A stretch of 13,625 nt of DNA from CAZAMT01 sp964486145 (GTDB taxonomy: Bacteria; Bacteroidota; Bacteroidia; Bacteroidales; JAAAOM01): positions 1-13,625 of the forward strand of contig CAZAMT010000093.1 in assembly GCA_964486145.1 (NCBI GenBank), read 5' to 3'. How positions within the stretch are numbered: the stretch's first letter is position 1; the number at the start of each line of letters is the position of its first letter. The position numbers were made by a program, and so were the translations under genes. The notes under the pieces were generated by a model. It ran no database searches and was not told where the DNA came from. It was given only the letters and a program-made list of their open reading frames with translations. Below are positions 1-7,205 of this stretch, in pieces.

Positions 1-39
1 GCCCAATCGGGTGGCCCTTAGCATATTTTTTGCGTGCAA

Positions 40-1701
40 CTATACTTCTGTTCCAAACTCACGCAGTTTGGAATTGGCTTCTTCCAGTTTGCGTTGCAGT
101 TCCTGTTCCCTCCGGGATGATTGTTCCTGTGTAGCCCGCAGTTCTTCCATGTTTTGTCTCATTTCTTCTTCCTGGGATGCCATCTCTTCAGCCTGTTGTT
201 GCGACTGTTCAAGCAACATGGTGGTTTGAATGTTGGTTCTCACCGTTGAAATGGTTGATGCAATGCTTTCAGCTACTTTTTCGACAAATGCAATTTCGTA
301 TTTTTGAATTTCTTTAAAGGAAGCCAGTTCAATAACACCAAAAATTTCATCGTTTAATACCAGGGGTACAAGCAATAAACTTGATGGATTTGCACTTCCC
401 AGCCCCGAGGTAATGTTGATATAATCGTCTGGAATATCAGTCATATAAATTGATTCGCCCTCTTGTATGCATCGTCCTACAAGGCCTTCACCCATTTCAA
501 TACGTTTTGATTTGTATTTGCGCCGGTCATACGCGTAACAAGAGGTCAGTTCAATAAAGACATCATTTTCGTCATTGTTATTGATGAGAAATAAGCCACC
601 CTGGTTTGCTTCTAAGTATTTCACAAGGTTACTAATGATATTGTATGAAAGTTCTTCCATATCATCATTGTTTTGCCGCAGGATATCCCCAAATTTTGCT
701 TCACCCTGGGTTGCCCAGTTACGTTGAGCATCCTCTTCTTTACGTTTTTCTTCTTCTTCAGAGGCTTTTTTCAGCTCACCACGCATACTGAGCAGCGAAT
801 TTCCAAGATTATCCTCTTCACTGAGGGGCTTGAATGATGAATCAAAATTTCCTTTTCCGATTTCATTTGCAAATTCAGACACGTCTTTTAAGCTGGAAAT
901 CAGATTATTCAATGCATATGACATTTGGCCAATTTCATCCTTTCCCTCCTGAATTTTATTATCAGGTAAGATTCCTTTTGCCATTCTCAGAAGAATATTT
1001 TTAATATAATTAATGGGTCTGGTTAGAGATTTTGTTGTAAAAACTGCAGAAATAATAGCGAAGAGGATAAGAACAGACCCTCCGAGAACGATAAAGCGAC
1101 CAAATTTTTGCAGTGAATTATCCATTTCAGCACGGGCCTCCGTGATAATCATCTCATGGTGGTTACTAATTTCATTTAGCTTGCCTACAATGGTATCTGT
1201 GAGCGACATTACTTCTCCGCCTTCTTCAACCATTGGCACTACTTCAAAAATAGTTAGAGGGTCGTCATAACTTTCAAATGTATTGAGAAGGCCCATAATG
1301 TATTTATGTTTTGGAAATAACGTATCGCGAATGGTTGTTGAAATATCAAGATAGGCTTCACGTTCCTCCTCATTGTCCCAATATTCTGATAGTGTAGTCA
1401 GACTGCTGTCTACCGATGGAAATTTCTCCTGATGGATTTCAACAAGATTGAGCTTATCCGCAGTTTCAGGTTTTTTATCAATAAACACCCAGCTACGGAT
1501 CAACATACGCGAATTTTCAATGATGTTGATAAGTTCATTTAGGTTTTCGGTTGACGGGTTCTGGACAGTACGTATGCGCTCATTTACATTTTCACTTTTT
1601 TGTAGCGTTGTACTGGTAAATACGGCATTTATAATCAATGCAATAATAATAATTCCAAAACCTAGTCCAATTCGGGCTGCAATTGACAGTTTCATTCTCA
1701 T
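40..1701 (-). CDS. Membrane sensor protein with tandem HAMP-like segments, GAF domain and C-terminal coiled coil; no output domain
   Basis: A 553-residue inner-membrane protein. Hydrophobic helices at about residues 11-29 and 202-222 flank a mainly helical extracytoplasmic region (30-200) resembling a four-helix-bundle sensor. TM2 leads into a HAMP domain (about 224-272, with the LTRP start and DEIGQM) and then a second HAMP-like segment (272-325, EIGKGNFD and NLGNSLL). A GAF domain follows (about 345-490, with GEGLVGR at 404-410 and VPL...FGVIELA). The tail (495-548) is a Glu/Gln-rich coiled coil. This GAF-plus-coil module in Bacteroidota often precedes PAS, histidine-kinase or other output domains; here the protein simply ends, with no kinase, methyl-accepting or cyclase motif. 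It lies downstream of malY on the same strand after 136 bases, so it may have its own promoter. The start at 1701 is uncertain: ATG at 1695 has AGGGA six bases upstream, whereas the first ATG is only a base away from it. Ligand and partner are unknown. Confidence 0.85.
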   Translation of the reverse strand: MRMKLSIAARIGLGFGIIIIALIINAVFTSTTLQKSENVNERIRTVQNPSTENLNELINIIENSRMLIRSWVFIDKKPETADKLNLVEIHQEKFPSVDSSLTTLSEYWDNEEEREAYLDISTTIRDTLFPKHKYIMGLLNTFESYDDPLTIFEVVPMVEEGGEVMSLTDTIVGKLNEISNHHEMIITEARAEMDNSLQKFGRFIVLGGSVLILFAIISAVFTTKSLTRPINYIKNILLRMAKGILPDNKIQEGKDEIGQMSYALNNLISSLKDVSEFANEIGKGNFDSSFKPLSEEDNLGNSLLSMRGELKKASEEEEKRKEEDAQRNWATQGEAKFGDILRQNNDDMEELSYNIISNLVKYLEANQGGLFLINNNDENDVFIELTSCYAYDRRKYKSKRIEMGEGLVGRCIQEGESIYMTDIPDDYINITSGLGSANPSSLLLVPLVLNDEIFGVIELASFKEIQKYEIAFVEKVAESIASTISTVRTNIQTTMLLEQSQQQAEEMASQEEEMRQNMEELRATQEQSSRREQELQRKLEEANSKLREFGTEV

Positions 1702-1837
1702 TCCCTGTTGTTTTTATTTTATAATGCAATGCTAATAAACGAAAATATTGCTGATTTGTTAGGTTTTTCATTTAAAAATAAATGGATAAGCAAGTTACGA
1801 ACAAAAAATCTGATAAATGAGAATAGATACTGATGAA

Positions 1838-3016
1838 TCAACCATTTCGTTTATTCCATGCTTCATGCAATTGATGAAGGGCTTGTTTTAATACATCAGA
1901 TGGACATCCAATATTTATTCGCTGAAAGCCCGATCCGTCTTTCCCAAAAATGGGGCCATCGCTGAGTCCAAGTTTTGCTTTATGAATTAAAAAATTTTTT
2001 AACTCCGAATTGGACATGTTCCAAGCTCGAAAATCAAGCCATACAAGGTATGTTCCTTCAGGGGCAATCATTTTTATTTCAGGTAAGTTTGATTTCAGGA
2101 ATGTATCAAGAGTTTCAACATTTGACTGAAGATATTGCATCAATTCATCCACCCATTGCTCTCCGTGAGTATAAGCTGCTTCGAGGGCAACATTACCAAA
2201 AATATTACCCATACCAACATGCACGTTTTCAATAACTTTATTGAACGTGTTCCTCAGTTTTTTGTTTTTACTGATAATGTAAGATGTTGACAGCCCAGCC
2301 AGATTAAAGGTTTTGCTGGGAGCCATACAAGTGATTGTGTTTTCTGCAATTTCATCAGAAACCGATGCCAGCGGCACGTGTTGATGACCCGGGAAAATCA
2401 AATCGCTGTGGATCTCATCCGAAATAATGATCGTCCCGTTTTTCATGCAAATTTCCGCCAATTTTTGCAATTCCTCTTTTTTCCAGACATTTCCTGTTGG
2501 ATTGTGTGGACTGGACAGGATGAACAATTTCACTGTATTGTCCATTACCTCCTGAAGTTGGCTGAAATCCATCACGTACCTTCCGTTGACGAGTTTAAGC
2601 GGGTTTTTTACCAGTTTTCTTTGATGATTGGTTACCGCACTAAAAAATGGAAAATACACGGGTGTTTGCACAACAACCTTATCGCCCGGTTTAGTCAGGC
2701 CCATAACCATCATATTGAGAGCAGGTACTATTCCCGGGCTAAAACTTATCCATTCCCTGTCTACGTCCCACCGGTTTCTTTTTTTATTCCATTTGATGAT
2801 GCTTTCAAAAAAACTATCAGGTCTGAATGTATACCCCAGTACCTCATGCTCCAGTCTCTTTCGAATGGCATTTGTGATGAATTTTGGAGTTTTAATGTCC
2901 ATATCAGCAACCCACATGGGTAAAACATCATCTCTTCCGAATATTTCTTTTCGCCAGTCGTATTTATAGCAGGCTGTACCTTCCCTTTTTATGAGTGCAT
3001 CAAAATTATATTTCAT
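1838..3016 (-). CDS. MalY/PatB family PLP-dependent C-S lyase / aminotransferase
   Basis: A 392-residue fold-type I PLP enzyme, the usual length for the MalY/PatB group. Visible landmarks are the N-terminal PMWVADMD (33-40), the cofactor-contacting HNPTGNVW (171-178), SDEIHSDL (199-206, with the Asp that pairs with the pyridine nitrogen) and SKTFNLAG (234-241), whose K235 should form the Schiff base with PLP. A late GFQRINIGCP segment supplies the arginine expected to hold the substrate carboxylate. Family members cleave C-S bonds (cystathionine beta-lyase or cysteine desulfhydrase) in the cytoplasm, releasing pyruvate and ammonia; some act as aminotransferases instead. Nothing nearby fixes the substrate, so cystathionine is an inference from family membership. 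The gene diverges from rsmA. I see no convincing terminator after it: a T6 run follows the stop by about 25 bases, without a good stem. Confidence 0.92.
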   Translation of the reverse strand: MKYNFDALIKREGTACYKYDWRKEIFGRDDVLPMWVADMDIKTPKFITNAIRKRLEHEVLGYTFRPDSFFESIIKWNKKRNRWDVDREWISFSPGIVPALNMMVMGLTKPGDKVVVQTPVYFPFFSAVTNHQRKLVKNPLKLVNGRYVMDFSQLQEVMDNTVKLFILSSPHNPTGNVWKKEELQKLAEICMKNGTIIISDEIHSDLIFPGHQHVPLASVSDEIAENTITCMAPSKTFNLAGLSTSYIISKNKKLRNTFNKVIENVHVGMGNIFGNVALEAAYTHGEQWVDELMQYLQSNVETLDTFLKSNLPEIKMIAPEGTYLVWLDFRAWNMSNSELKNFLIHKAKLGLSDGPIFGKDGSGFQRINIGCPSDVLKQALHQLHEAWNKRNG

Positions 3017-3096
3017 ACGCGATGTATGTTGTTTTTTGTTATTTTGTCATCGAATGCCGAAAATAATAATATTATTTGGTTAAAGCCGATTTAAAA

Positions 3097-3876
3097 ATGA
3101 ATGTAAGAGCAAAGAAAAAATATGGTCAACACTTTTTACAAGATCAGAATATAGCAGCAAAAATTGTGAGCAGCATGGATTTAAATGCTGACCGGAATGT
3201 ACTTGAGATTGGCCCGGGCATGGGTGTACTAACCAAATTGCTCATGCAAAAAGATGCTGATCTTAAAGTAGTGGAACTGGATGCTGAATCCGTTCAGTTC
3301 CTGAAGAAGAATTTCACCGGGTTAGATAATAAAATAGTGCATCAGGATTTTCTGAAATTGGATTTGCCAACTATTTTCAATGGTAAGATGATACTCATCG
3401 GTAATTTGCCATACAATATTTCCAGCCAGATTTTTTTTCGCATGCTGCAATTCAGGGATTACATTCCACAGGCTGTATTTATGATACAGAGGGAGGTAGC
3501 CGAAAGAATTATATCACCACCTGGTTCAAAGGTATACGGTATATTAAGTGTGTTATTACAAACATTTTATGATATTGAGATTTTATTTCATGTTGGTCCG
3601 GCGGTTTTTTATCCACCTCCAAAAGTAAATTCATCAGTAATTAAATTTGTTCGGAATGACAGGGATGGTTTGCCTGTTAGTGATCGTTTGTTTCAAATGG
3701 TTGTGAAACATGCTTTTAATCAAAGACGAAAAACACTTCGGAATGCATTGAAATCCATCATTCCAAAAAACCTGGATACAACGGATGAAATTTTTTCAAA
3801 AAGAGCTGAACAGCTTTCCAAGGATGATTTTGTTTTGTTAAGTGAACGAATGAATAAAAAGAACCAGGAACGGTAG
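3097..3876 (+). CDS. rsmA: 16S rRNA (adenine(1518)-N6/adenine(1519)-N6)-dimethyltransferase RsmA (KsgA)
   Basis: This 259-residue enzyme transfers four methyl groups from S-adenosylmethionine to two adjacent adenosines in the helix 45 loop of 16S rRNA during late 30S assembly. Diagnostic motifs are KKYGQHFL (7-14) near the N terminus, the SAM-binding EIGPGMGVLT (37-46), the acidic end of the next strand (VVELDAES), and the catalytic NLPYN (103-107) of the N6-adenine methyltransferases. The C-terminal part (FNQRRKTLRNAL) fits the small rRNA-contacting domain. I chose ATG 3097 because KKYGQHFL then lies at the family's normal distance from the N terminus. A TTG at 3076 would add seven residues and looks spurious. 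The gene diverges from malY across about 80 bases and is followed after 109 bases by mgtE. Confidence 0.96.
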   Translation: MNVRAKKKYGQHFLQDQNIAAKIVSSMDLNADRNVLEIGPGMGVLTKLLMQKDADLKVVELDAESVQFLKKNFTGLDNKIVHQDFLKLDLPTIFNGKMILIGNLPYNISSQIFFRMLQFRDYIPQAVFMIQREVAERIISPPGSKVYGILSVLLQTFYDIEILFHVGPAVFYPPPKVNSSVIKFVRNDRDGLPVSDRLFQMVVKHAFNQRRKTLRNALKSIIPKNLDTTDEIFSKRAEQLSKDDFVLLSERMNKKNQER

Positions 3877-3893
3877 TTTTTTATCGTTTTTTA

Positions 3894-3923
3894 TTTTAAT
3901 TATTAGGGAATAGCCTAATTTTG
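3894..3923 (+). promoter_or_regulatory. Candidate Bacteroidota-type promoter for mgtE
   Basis: TAATTTTG (3916-3923) matches the Bacteroidota -7 consensus TAnnTTTG exactly. TTTT at 3894-3897, 18 bases upstream, is a partial -33 element (consensus TTTG). Transcription would start near 3930, leaving a leader of about 56 bases before the mgtE ATG. The region is AT-rich, so a chance match is possible. Confidence 0.4.
3902..3922 (+). terminator. Weak stem-loop with short T run after rsmA
   Basis: ATTAGG (3902-3907) can pair with CCTAAT (3914-3919) across a six-base loop, and the right arm runs into a four-T stretch. It sits 25 bases past the rsmA stop, where an intrinsic terminator would be expected. 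The stem has only two G-C pairs and the T run is short, so any termination would be leaky. The right arm overlaps a promoter-like box for mgtE. Confidence 0.25.
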
Positions 3924-3985
3924 TTTCTTGTCAGATATGTGAGAGGAGTTTTTCAACGGATTGAAAATCTAATTCAAAGATTACT

Positions 3986-5344
3986 ATGCATTTTGAATTA
4001 ACACGGGAATTTTTAGATGATCTAAAAGATATCATCGAAAACAGGGACGAAGTCAATGCTTTTAAAATAATCAAGGATCTGCACCCCGCTGATTTGGCAG
4101 AAATATATGAAAACTTAAATCCTGATGAGGCTAAGTTTTTGTATTTGCTTGTGGATAAGGATCGAGCTGCTGACATGCTCCTTGAACTGGAGGAGGCTGA
4201 CAGGGAAAAAATTCTTTATGCCCTTCCGGGCGAGGTCATTGCGAAACAAATCATTGCTAAGATGGATTCTGATGATGCCGCCGATGTTATTTCTGAATTA
4301 TCGGAGGAGAAACAGTCGGAGATCCTAAAGAACATTTACGATGTAGAACATGCCGGTGATATCGTTGATCTTTTAGGTTACGATGAAAACACGGCTGGCG
4401 GGCTCATGGGTAAAGAGGTAATTACAGTGAATGAAAACTGGGAACTTACCGTTGCCATTCGAGAGATGCGCAAACAGGCTGAAGAAGTTGATGAATTGTA
4501 TTATGTATATGTTGTTGACGATGGCAATATTTTGAAAGGAACCCTTTCTTTAAAGCGCATGTTACTGAGTAAAACCAACGCAAAAATTAAAAATATTTTA
4601 AATGCCGATGTTATTTCCGTTAAAACCGATGCATCTTCAGAGGAAGTAGCTAAAGTCATGGAGAAATATGACCTTGTTTCATTGCCTGTTATTGATCAGA
4701 TTGGCAGGTTGCTTGGTCGCATTACCATCGATGATGTTGTGGACGTTATACGTGAAGAAGCAGAGAAGGATTACCAGATGATTTCAGGTATTTCTGAGGA
4801 TGTTGAACCAACGGATAATGTCTGGATGCTCACACGGGCCAGGATTCCCTGGTTGCTGGTTGGCCTTGGTGGTGGAATTATGGGTGCACTTGTGATGGGT
4901 AATTTTGAATATGAAATATCCCTTAACACGCAACTTGCATTTTTTGTTCCATTGGTTGCTGCGATGGGCGGAAATGTTGGCGTGCAATCTTCAGCTATCA
5001 TTGTACAGGCTATCGCCAATCAATCCATTGGTTTTGAAAGGACTTCCAGGAAATTGTTCAAAGAACTGTCGGTTGCACTTATCAACGGGATAGTTTTATC
5101 CAGTCTTATCCTGGTTTATAGTTACTTTTATACTTCTTCATTACCCTTAACCTTAACTGTTAGTATTTCATTGCTTATAGTAATCATTTGTGCATCCATC
5201 TTCGGTACATTCATCCCGTTAGTGCTTAACCGTTTTAAAATAGATCCTGCATTGGCTACAGGGCCTTTTATTACAACTTTCAATGATATTTTGGGATTGA
5301 TAATTTATTTTCTCATAGGAAGGTTAATGTTTACCCATTTTTGA
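3986..5344 (+). CDS. mgtE: Magnesium channel/transporter MgtE
   Basis: A 452-residue protein of typical MgtE length and order. An acidic, helical N-domain (about 1-135) is followed by the family signature YDENTAGGLM (132-141), a CBS-domain pair (about 142-265, ending in GRITIDDVVDVI), a linking helix, and about five membrane segments between residues 285 and 448. Pore signatures are visible: PLVAAMGGNVGVQSSAI in the second membrane segment, and GPFITTFNDILGL near the C terminus, whose D434 aligns with the Mg2+-coordinating aspartate of the Thermus protein. MgtE works as a homodimer in the inner membrane; Mg2+ binding between the N and CBS domains closes the pore when cytosolic Mg2+ is sufficient. 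It follows rsmA in the same direction, an adjacency I recall from other Bacteroidota. The 109-base gap before it is too short for an M-box riboswitch, so regulation may be mainly through the protein itself. Confidence 0.95.
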   Translation: MHFELTREFLDDLKDIIENRDEVNAFKIIKDLHPADLAEIYENLNPDEAKFLYLLVDKDRAADMLLELEEADREKILYALPGEVIAKQIIAKMDSDDAADVISELSEEKQSEILKNIYDVEHAGDIVDLLGYDENTAGGLMGKEVITVNENWELTVAIREMRKQAEEVDELYYVYVVDDGNILKGTLSLKRMLLSKTNAKIKNILNADVISVKTDASSEEVAKVMEKYDLVSLPVIDQIGRLLGRITIDDVVDVIREEAEKDYQMISGISEDVEPTDNVWMLTRARIPWLLVGLGGGIMGALVMGNFEYEISLNTQLAFFVPLVAAMGGNVGVQSSAIIVQAIANQSIGFERTSRKLFKELSVALINGIVLSSLILVYSYFYTSSLPLTLTVSISLLIVIICASIFGTFIPLVLNRFKIDPALATGPFITTFNDILGLIIYFLIGRLMFTHF

Positions 5345-5536
5345 AAAATATGCCGGGTGTTAAACCATTGCCTTATCACGTTTGCTTATGATGCAAGGTA
5401 CAGGTACGATAGGGCAATATACACAGGTGAAACTTTAAATGAGTTTGTTAAGGGTCTCAAAATAAGCACATCATTTGCCTTTGCATAACGTAACCTTATA
5501 AATCTTAATCCGTCTAATATTTCATTTTAAAAATCT
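5345..5536. other. Non-coding stretch between mgtE and the purH promoter
   Basis: I see no credible gene in this first part of the 312-base gap. The only ATG-started frames are very short (16 codons from 5388, 8 codons from 5439) and lack any recognisable sequence. The stretch contains the inverted repeat at 5367-5418 and a tandem hexamer AGGTAC at 5396-5407. No intrinsic terminator with a T run follows mgtE, so read-through toward purH is possible. Confidence 0.6.
5367..5418 (+). repeat. 11-bp inverted repeat with internal stem-loop downstream of mgtE
   Basis: ATTGCCTTATC (5367-5377) is the inverted partner of GATAGGGCAAT (5408-5418), giving an 11-base-pair stem with a single G-U wobble in RNA. 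The 30-base loop holds a smaller stem, TTGC (5382-5385) with GCAA (5393-5396), and two tandem copies of AGGTAC (5396-5407). No T run follows, so it is not an ordinary intrinsic terminator. It could be an mRNA 3'-end structure, a small structured RNA, or the relic of a short mobile element. The pairing is directly visible; its function is unknown. Confidence 0.55.
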
Positions 5537-5566
5537 GTTGAAAATTAATTCTTTGATATAACTTTG
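5537..5566 (+). promoter_or_regulatory. Bacteroidota-type promoter for the purH-mreBCD-mrdA-rodA cluster
   Basis: TAACTTTG (5559-5566) is an exact match to the -7 consensus TAnnTTTG. GTTG (5537-5540), 18 bases upstream, is a good partial -33 element (consensus TTTG). The predicted start is near 5573, giving a leader of roughly 84 bases to the purH ATG. It is the best promoter match seen in the window and sits where a promoter for the downstream cluster should be. Confidence 0.6.
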
Positions 5567-5570
5567 GGGG

Positions 5571-5617
5571 CTTCGATCATGCAGATCAAAAATTACATAG
5601 ATTATTGAAGTATTTTT
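5571..5617 (+). promoter_or_regulatory. Possible stem-loop followed by T run in the purH leader
   Basis: CTTCGAT (5571-5577) can pair with ATTGAAG (5604-5610), seven pairs with one G-U wobble, enclosing a 26-base loop. A TATTTTT run (5611-5617) follows at once. The left arm lies at the predicted transcription start. The arrangement resembles a weak attenuator or a 5' stabilising hairpin. It does not match a purine riboswitch that I recognise, and pairing this short with a loop this long could arise by chance. Confidence 0.25.
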
Positions 5618-5656
5618 AATAGATATTTTAAATTGTTAATTACAAAAACCCTTTAA

Positions 5657-7183
5657 ATGAGCGAGCAAAAAAAGATCTCGAATGCTTTAATTTCAGTTTA
5701 CCATAAAGATAATCTTGATACCATTATCAAACTTTTATATCAACACAACGTTGGGTTATTTTCCACAGGAGGTACGAAGCAGTTTATTGAGGAACAAGGT
5801 ATTCCTGTAACCGCGGTTGAAGAATTAACGGGTTATCCATCCATCCTTGGTGGCAGGGTTAAAACCTTACATCCAAAAGTATTTGGTGGAATACTTTCGC
5901 GAAGACATGATGAATCGGATCGAAAACAAATGAGAGAATACGATATACCTGAAATTGATTTGGTAATTGTAGATTTGTATCCTTTTGAGGAAACGGTTCA
6001 ATCGAATGCTTCAGCAGATGATATCATTGAGAAAATTGATATTGGGGGAATATCACTTATTCGGGCAGCCGCAAAAAATTACAGGGATGTTTTGATTGTT
6101 TCTTCCCGTAATCAATATGAAGATTTAATTAAAATACTGGAAAACCAGAAAGCTCAAACCAACCTGAACCAGCGAAAGGATTTTGCTGCAAAAGCATTCG
6201 CAGAATCATCGTATTACGATACCGTAATTTTTAATTATTTCAACGATGAATCTGAATTGCCCGAATTTCGCCAGGGTTATCGTCAGGGACGAGTGTTAAG
6301 GTATGGCGAAAATCCGCATCAAAAGGGAATATTTTTTGGTGATTTTGATGCCGTTTTTGATAAGTTGCATGGTAAAGAAATTTCGTATAACAACCTTCTT
6401 GATATTGAAGCGGGTGTAAACCTGATGGCAGAGTTTGAAGAGACCACGTTTGCCATTTTAAAGCATAACAACGCTTGTGGTTTAGCATCCAGATCTACGT
6501 TGTTTGCTGCTTATAAAGATGCTTTGGCGGGAGATCCTGTATCAGCATTTGGTGGAATTTTGATTGCAAATCAACCCATCGATCTTGCAACGGCTGAAGA
6601 AATTCATAAACTGTTTTTTGAAGTAATCATCGCACCGGAATATCATCAGGATGCACTTCAGGTGTTGAAACAAAAGAAGAACAGGATTATTTTGGCGTTG
6701 AAAAACAATAATTTTCCTAAACAACAGTTTCGTAGCATGATGAACGGAGTTATTTACCAGGACAGGGACATAAGTGCAGAAAAGAAGGAAGATATGAAGA
6801 TTGCTACAAAAGCGAATCCCACAGAACAAGAGTTAATCGATCTCGAATTTGCTAATATTATCGTTAAACATACCAAGTCAAATGCCATTGTTTTAGCCAA
6901 AAACAAGCAATTGGTAGCCAGCGGAGTAGGACAAACTTCACGGGTTGATGCACTAAACCAGGCCATTCAAAAAGCTGAATCGTTTGGTTTCAGATTGCAA
7001 GGCACTGTAATGGCTTCGGATGCTTTTTTCCCGTTTCCGGATTGTGTGGAAATTGCTGATGGTGTTGGAATCAAGTCGGTAGTTCAGCCGGGTGGCTCTG
7101 TCAGGGATCAGGAATCAGTTGATTATTGTAACAAACATGGAATGTCCATGGTATTTACCGGAGTAAGACATTTTAAACATTAA
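5657..7183 (+). CDS. purH: Bifunctional AICAR formyltransferase / IMP cyclohydrolase PurH
   Basis: A 508-residue cytoplasmic enzyme that catalyses the last two steps of de novo purine synthesis: formylation of AICAR with 10-formyl-tetrahydrofolate, then ring closure to IMP. The N-terminal MGS-like cyclohydrolase domain shows STGGT (36-40) and the GGRVKTLHPKVFGG segment. The transformylase part shows RYGENPHQ (215-222), KHNNACG starting at K269 with the catalytic Lys-His pair, and the C-terminal VQPGGSVRD and VFTGVRHF signatures. The family motif is usually written KHxNPCG; here Ala replaces Pro, which I believe is common in this phylum. ATG 5657 is supported by the N-terminal alignment. It opens a cluster with mreB only 22 bases downstream, so the purine gene and the cell-shape genes probably share a transcript. 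Confidence 0.97.
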   Translation: MSEQKKISNALISVYHKDNLDTIIKLLYQHNVGLFSTGGTKQFIEEQGIPVTAVEELTGYPSILGGRVKTLHPKVFGGILSRRHDESDRKQMREYDIPEIDLVIVDLYPFEETVQSNASADDIIEKIDIGGISLIRAAAKNYRDVLIVSSRNQYEDLIKILENQKAQTNLNQRKDFAAKAFAESSYYDTVIFNYFNDESELPEFRQGYRQGRVLRYGENPHQKGIFFGDFDAVFDKLHGKEISYNNLLDIEAGVNLMAEFEETTFAILKHNNACGLASRSTLFAAYKDALAGDPVSAFGGILIANQPIDLATAEEIHKLFFEVIIAPEYHQDALQVLKQKKNRIILALKNNNFPKQQFRSMMNGVIYQDRDISAEKKEDMKIATKANPTEQELIDLEFANIIVKHTKSNAIVLAKNKQLVASGVGQTSRVDALNQAIQKAESFGFRLQGTVMASDAFFPFPDCVEIADGVGIKSVVQPGGSVRDQESVDYCNKHGMSMVFTGVRHFKH

Positions 7184-7205
7184 TATTTTATTATAATTCT
7201 GTAGT

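Noticed and set aside
1..24. Start of a further minus-strand gene at base 24
   Set aside because: Only eight codons lie within the window and there is no recognisable sequence, so it cannot be supported.
1769..1784. CATTTA-AAAA-TAAATG hairpin between malY and the sensor gene as a terminator
   Set aside because: The stem is six bases, almost all A/T, and on the minus strand it is followed by A residues, not T, so it does not look like a terminator for malY.
2378..2923. A 181-codon open frame on the plus strand opposite malY
   Set aside because: The opposite strand encodes a full, motif-complete PLP enzyme. The antisense translation has no recognisable domain and an implausible composition, so it is a shadow frame.
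3065..3076. Perfect 12-bp palindrome AATAATATTATT between malY and rsmA as an operator
   Set aside because: It is made only of A and T in an AT-rich intergenic region, so chance occurrence is likely; no regulator site can be assigned.
3877..3985. An M-box magnesium riboswitch before mgtE
   Set aside because: The gap is only 109 bases and the predicted leader about 56, too short for an M-box of about 160 bases, and the characteristic stems are not visible.
5388..5438. A 16-codon open frame (MMQGTGTIG...) inside the inverted-repeat region
   Set aside because: It is very short, has no supporting start context or family and overlaps the inverted repeat; chance is the simplest explanation.
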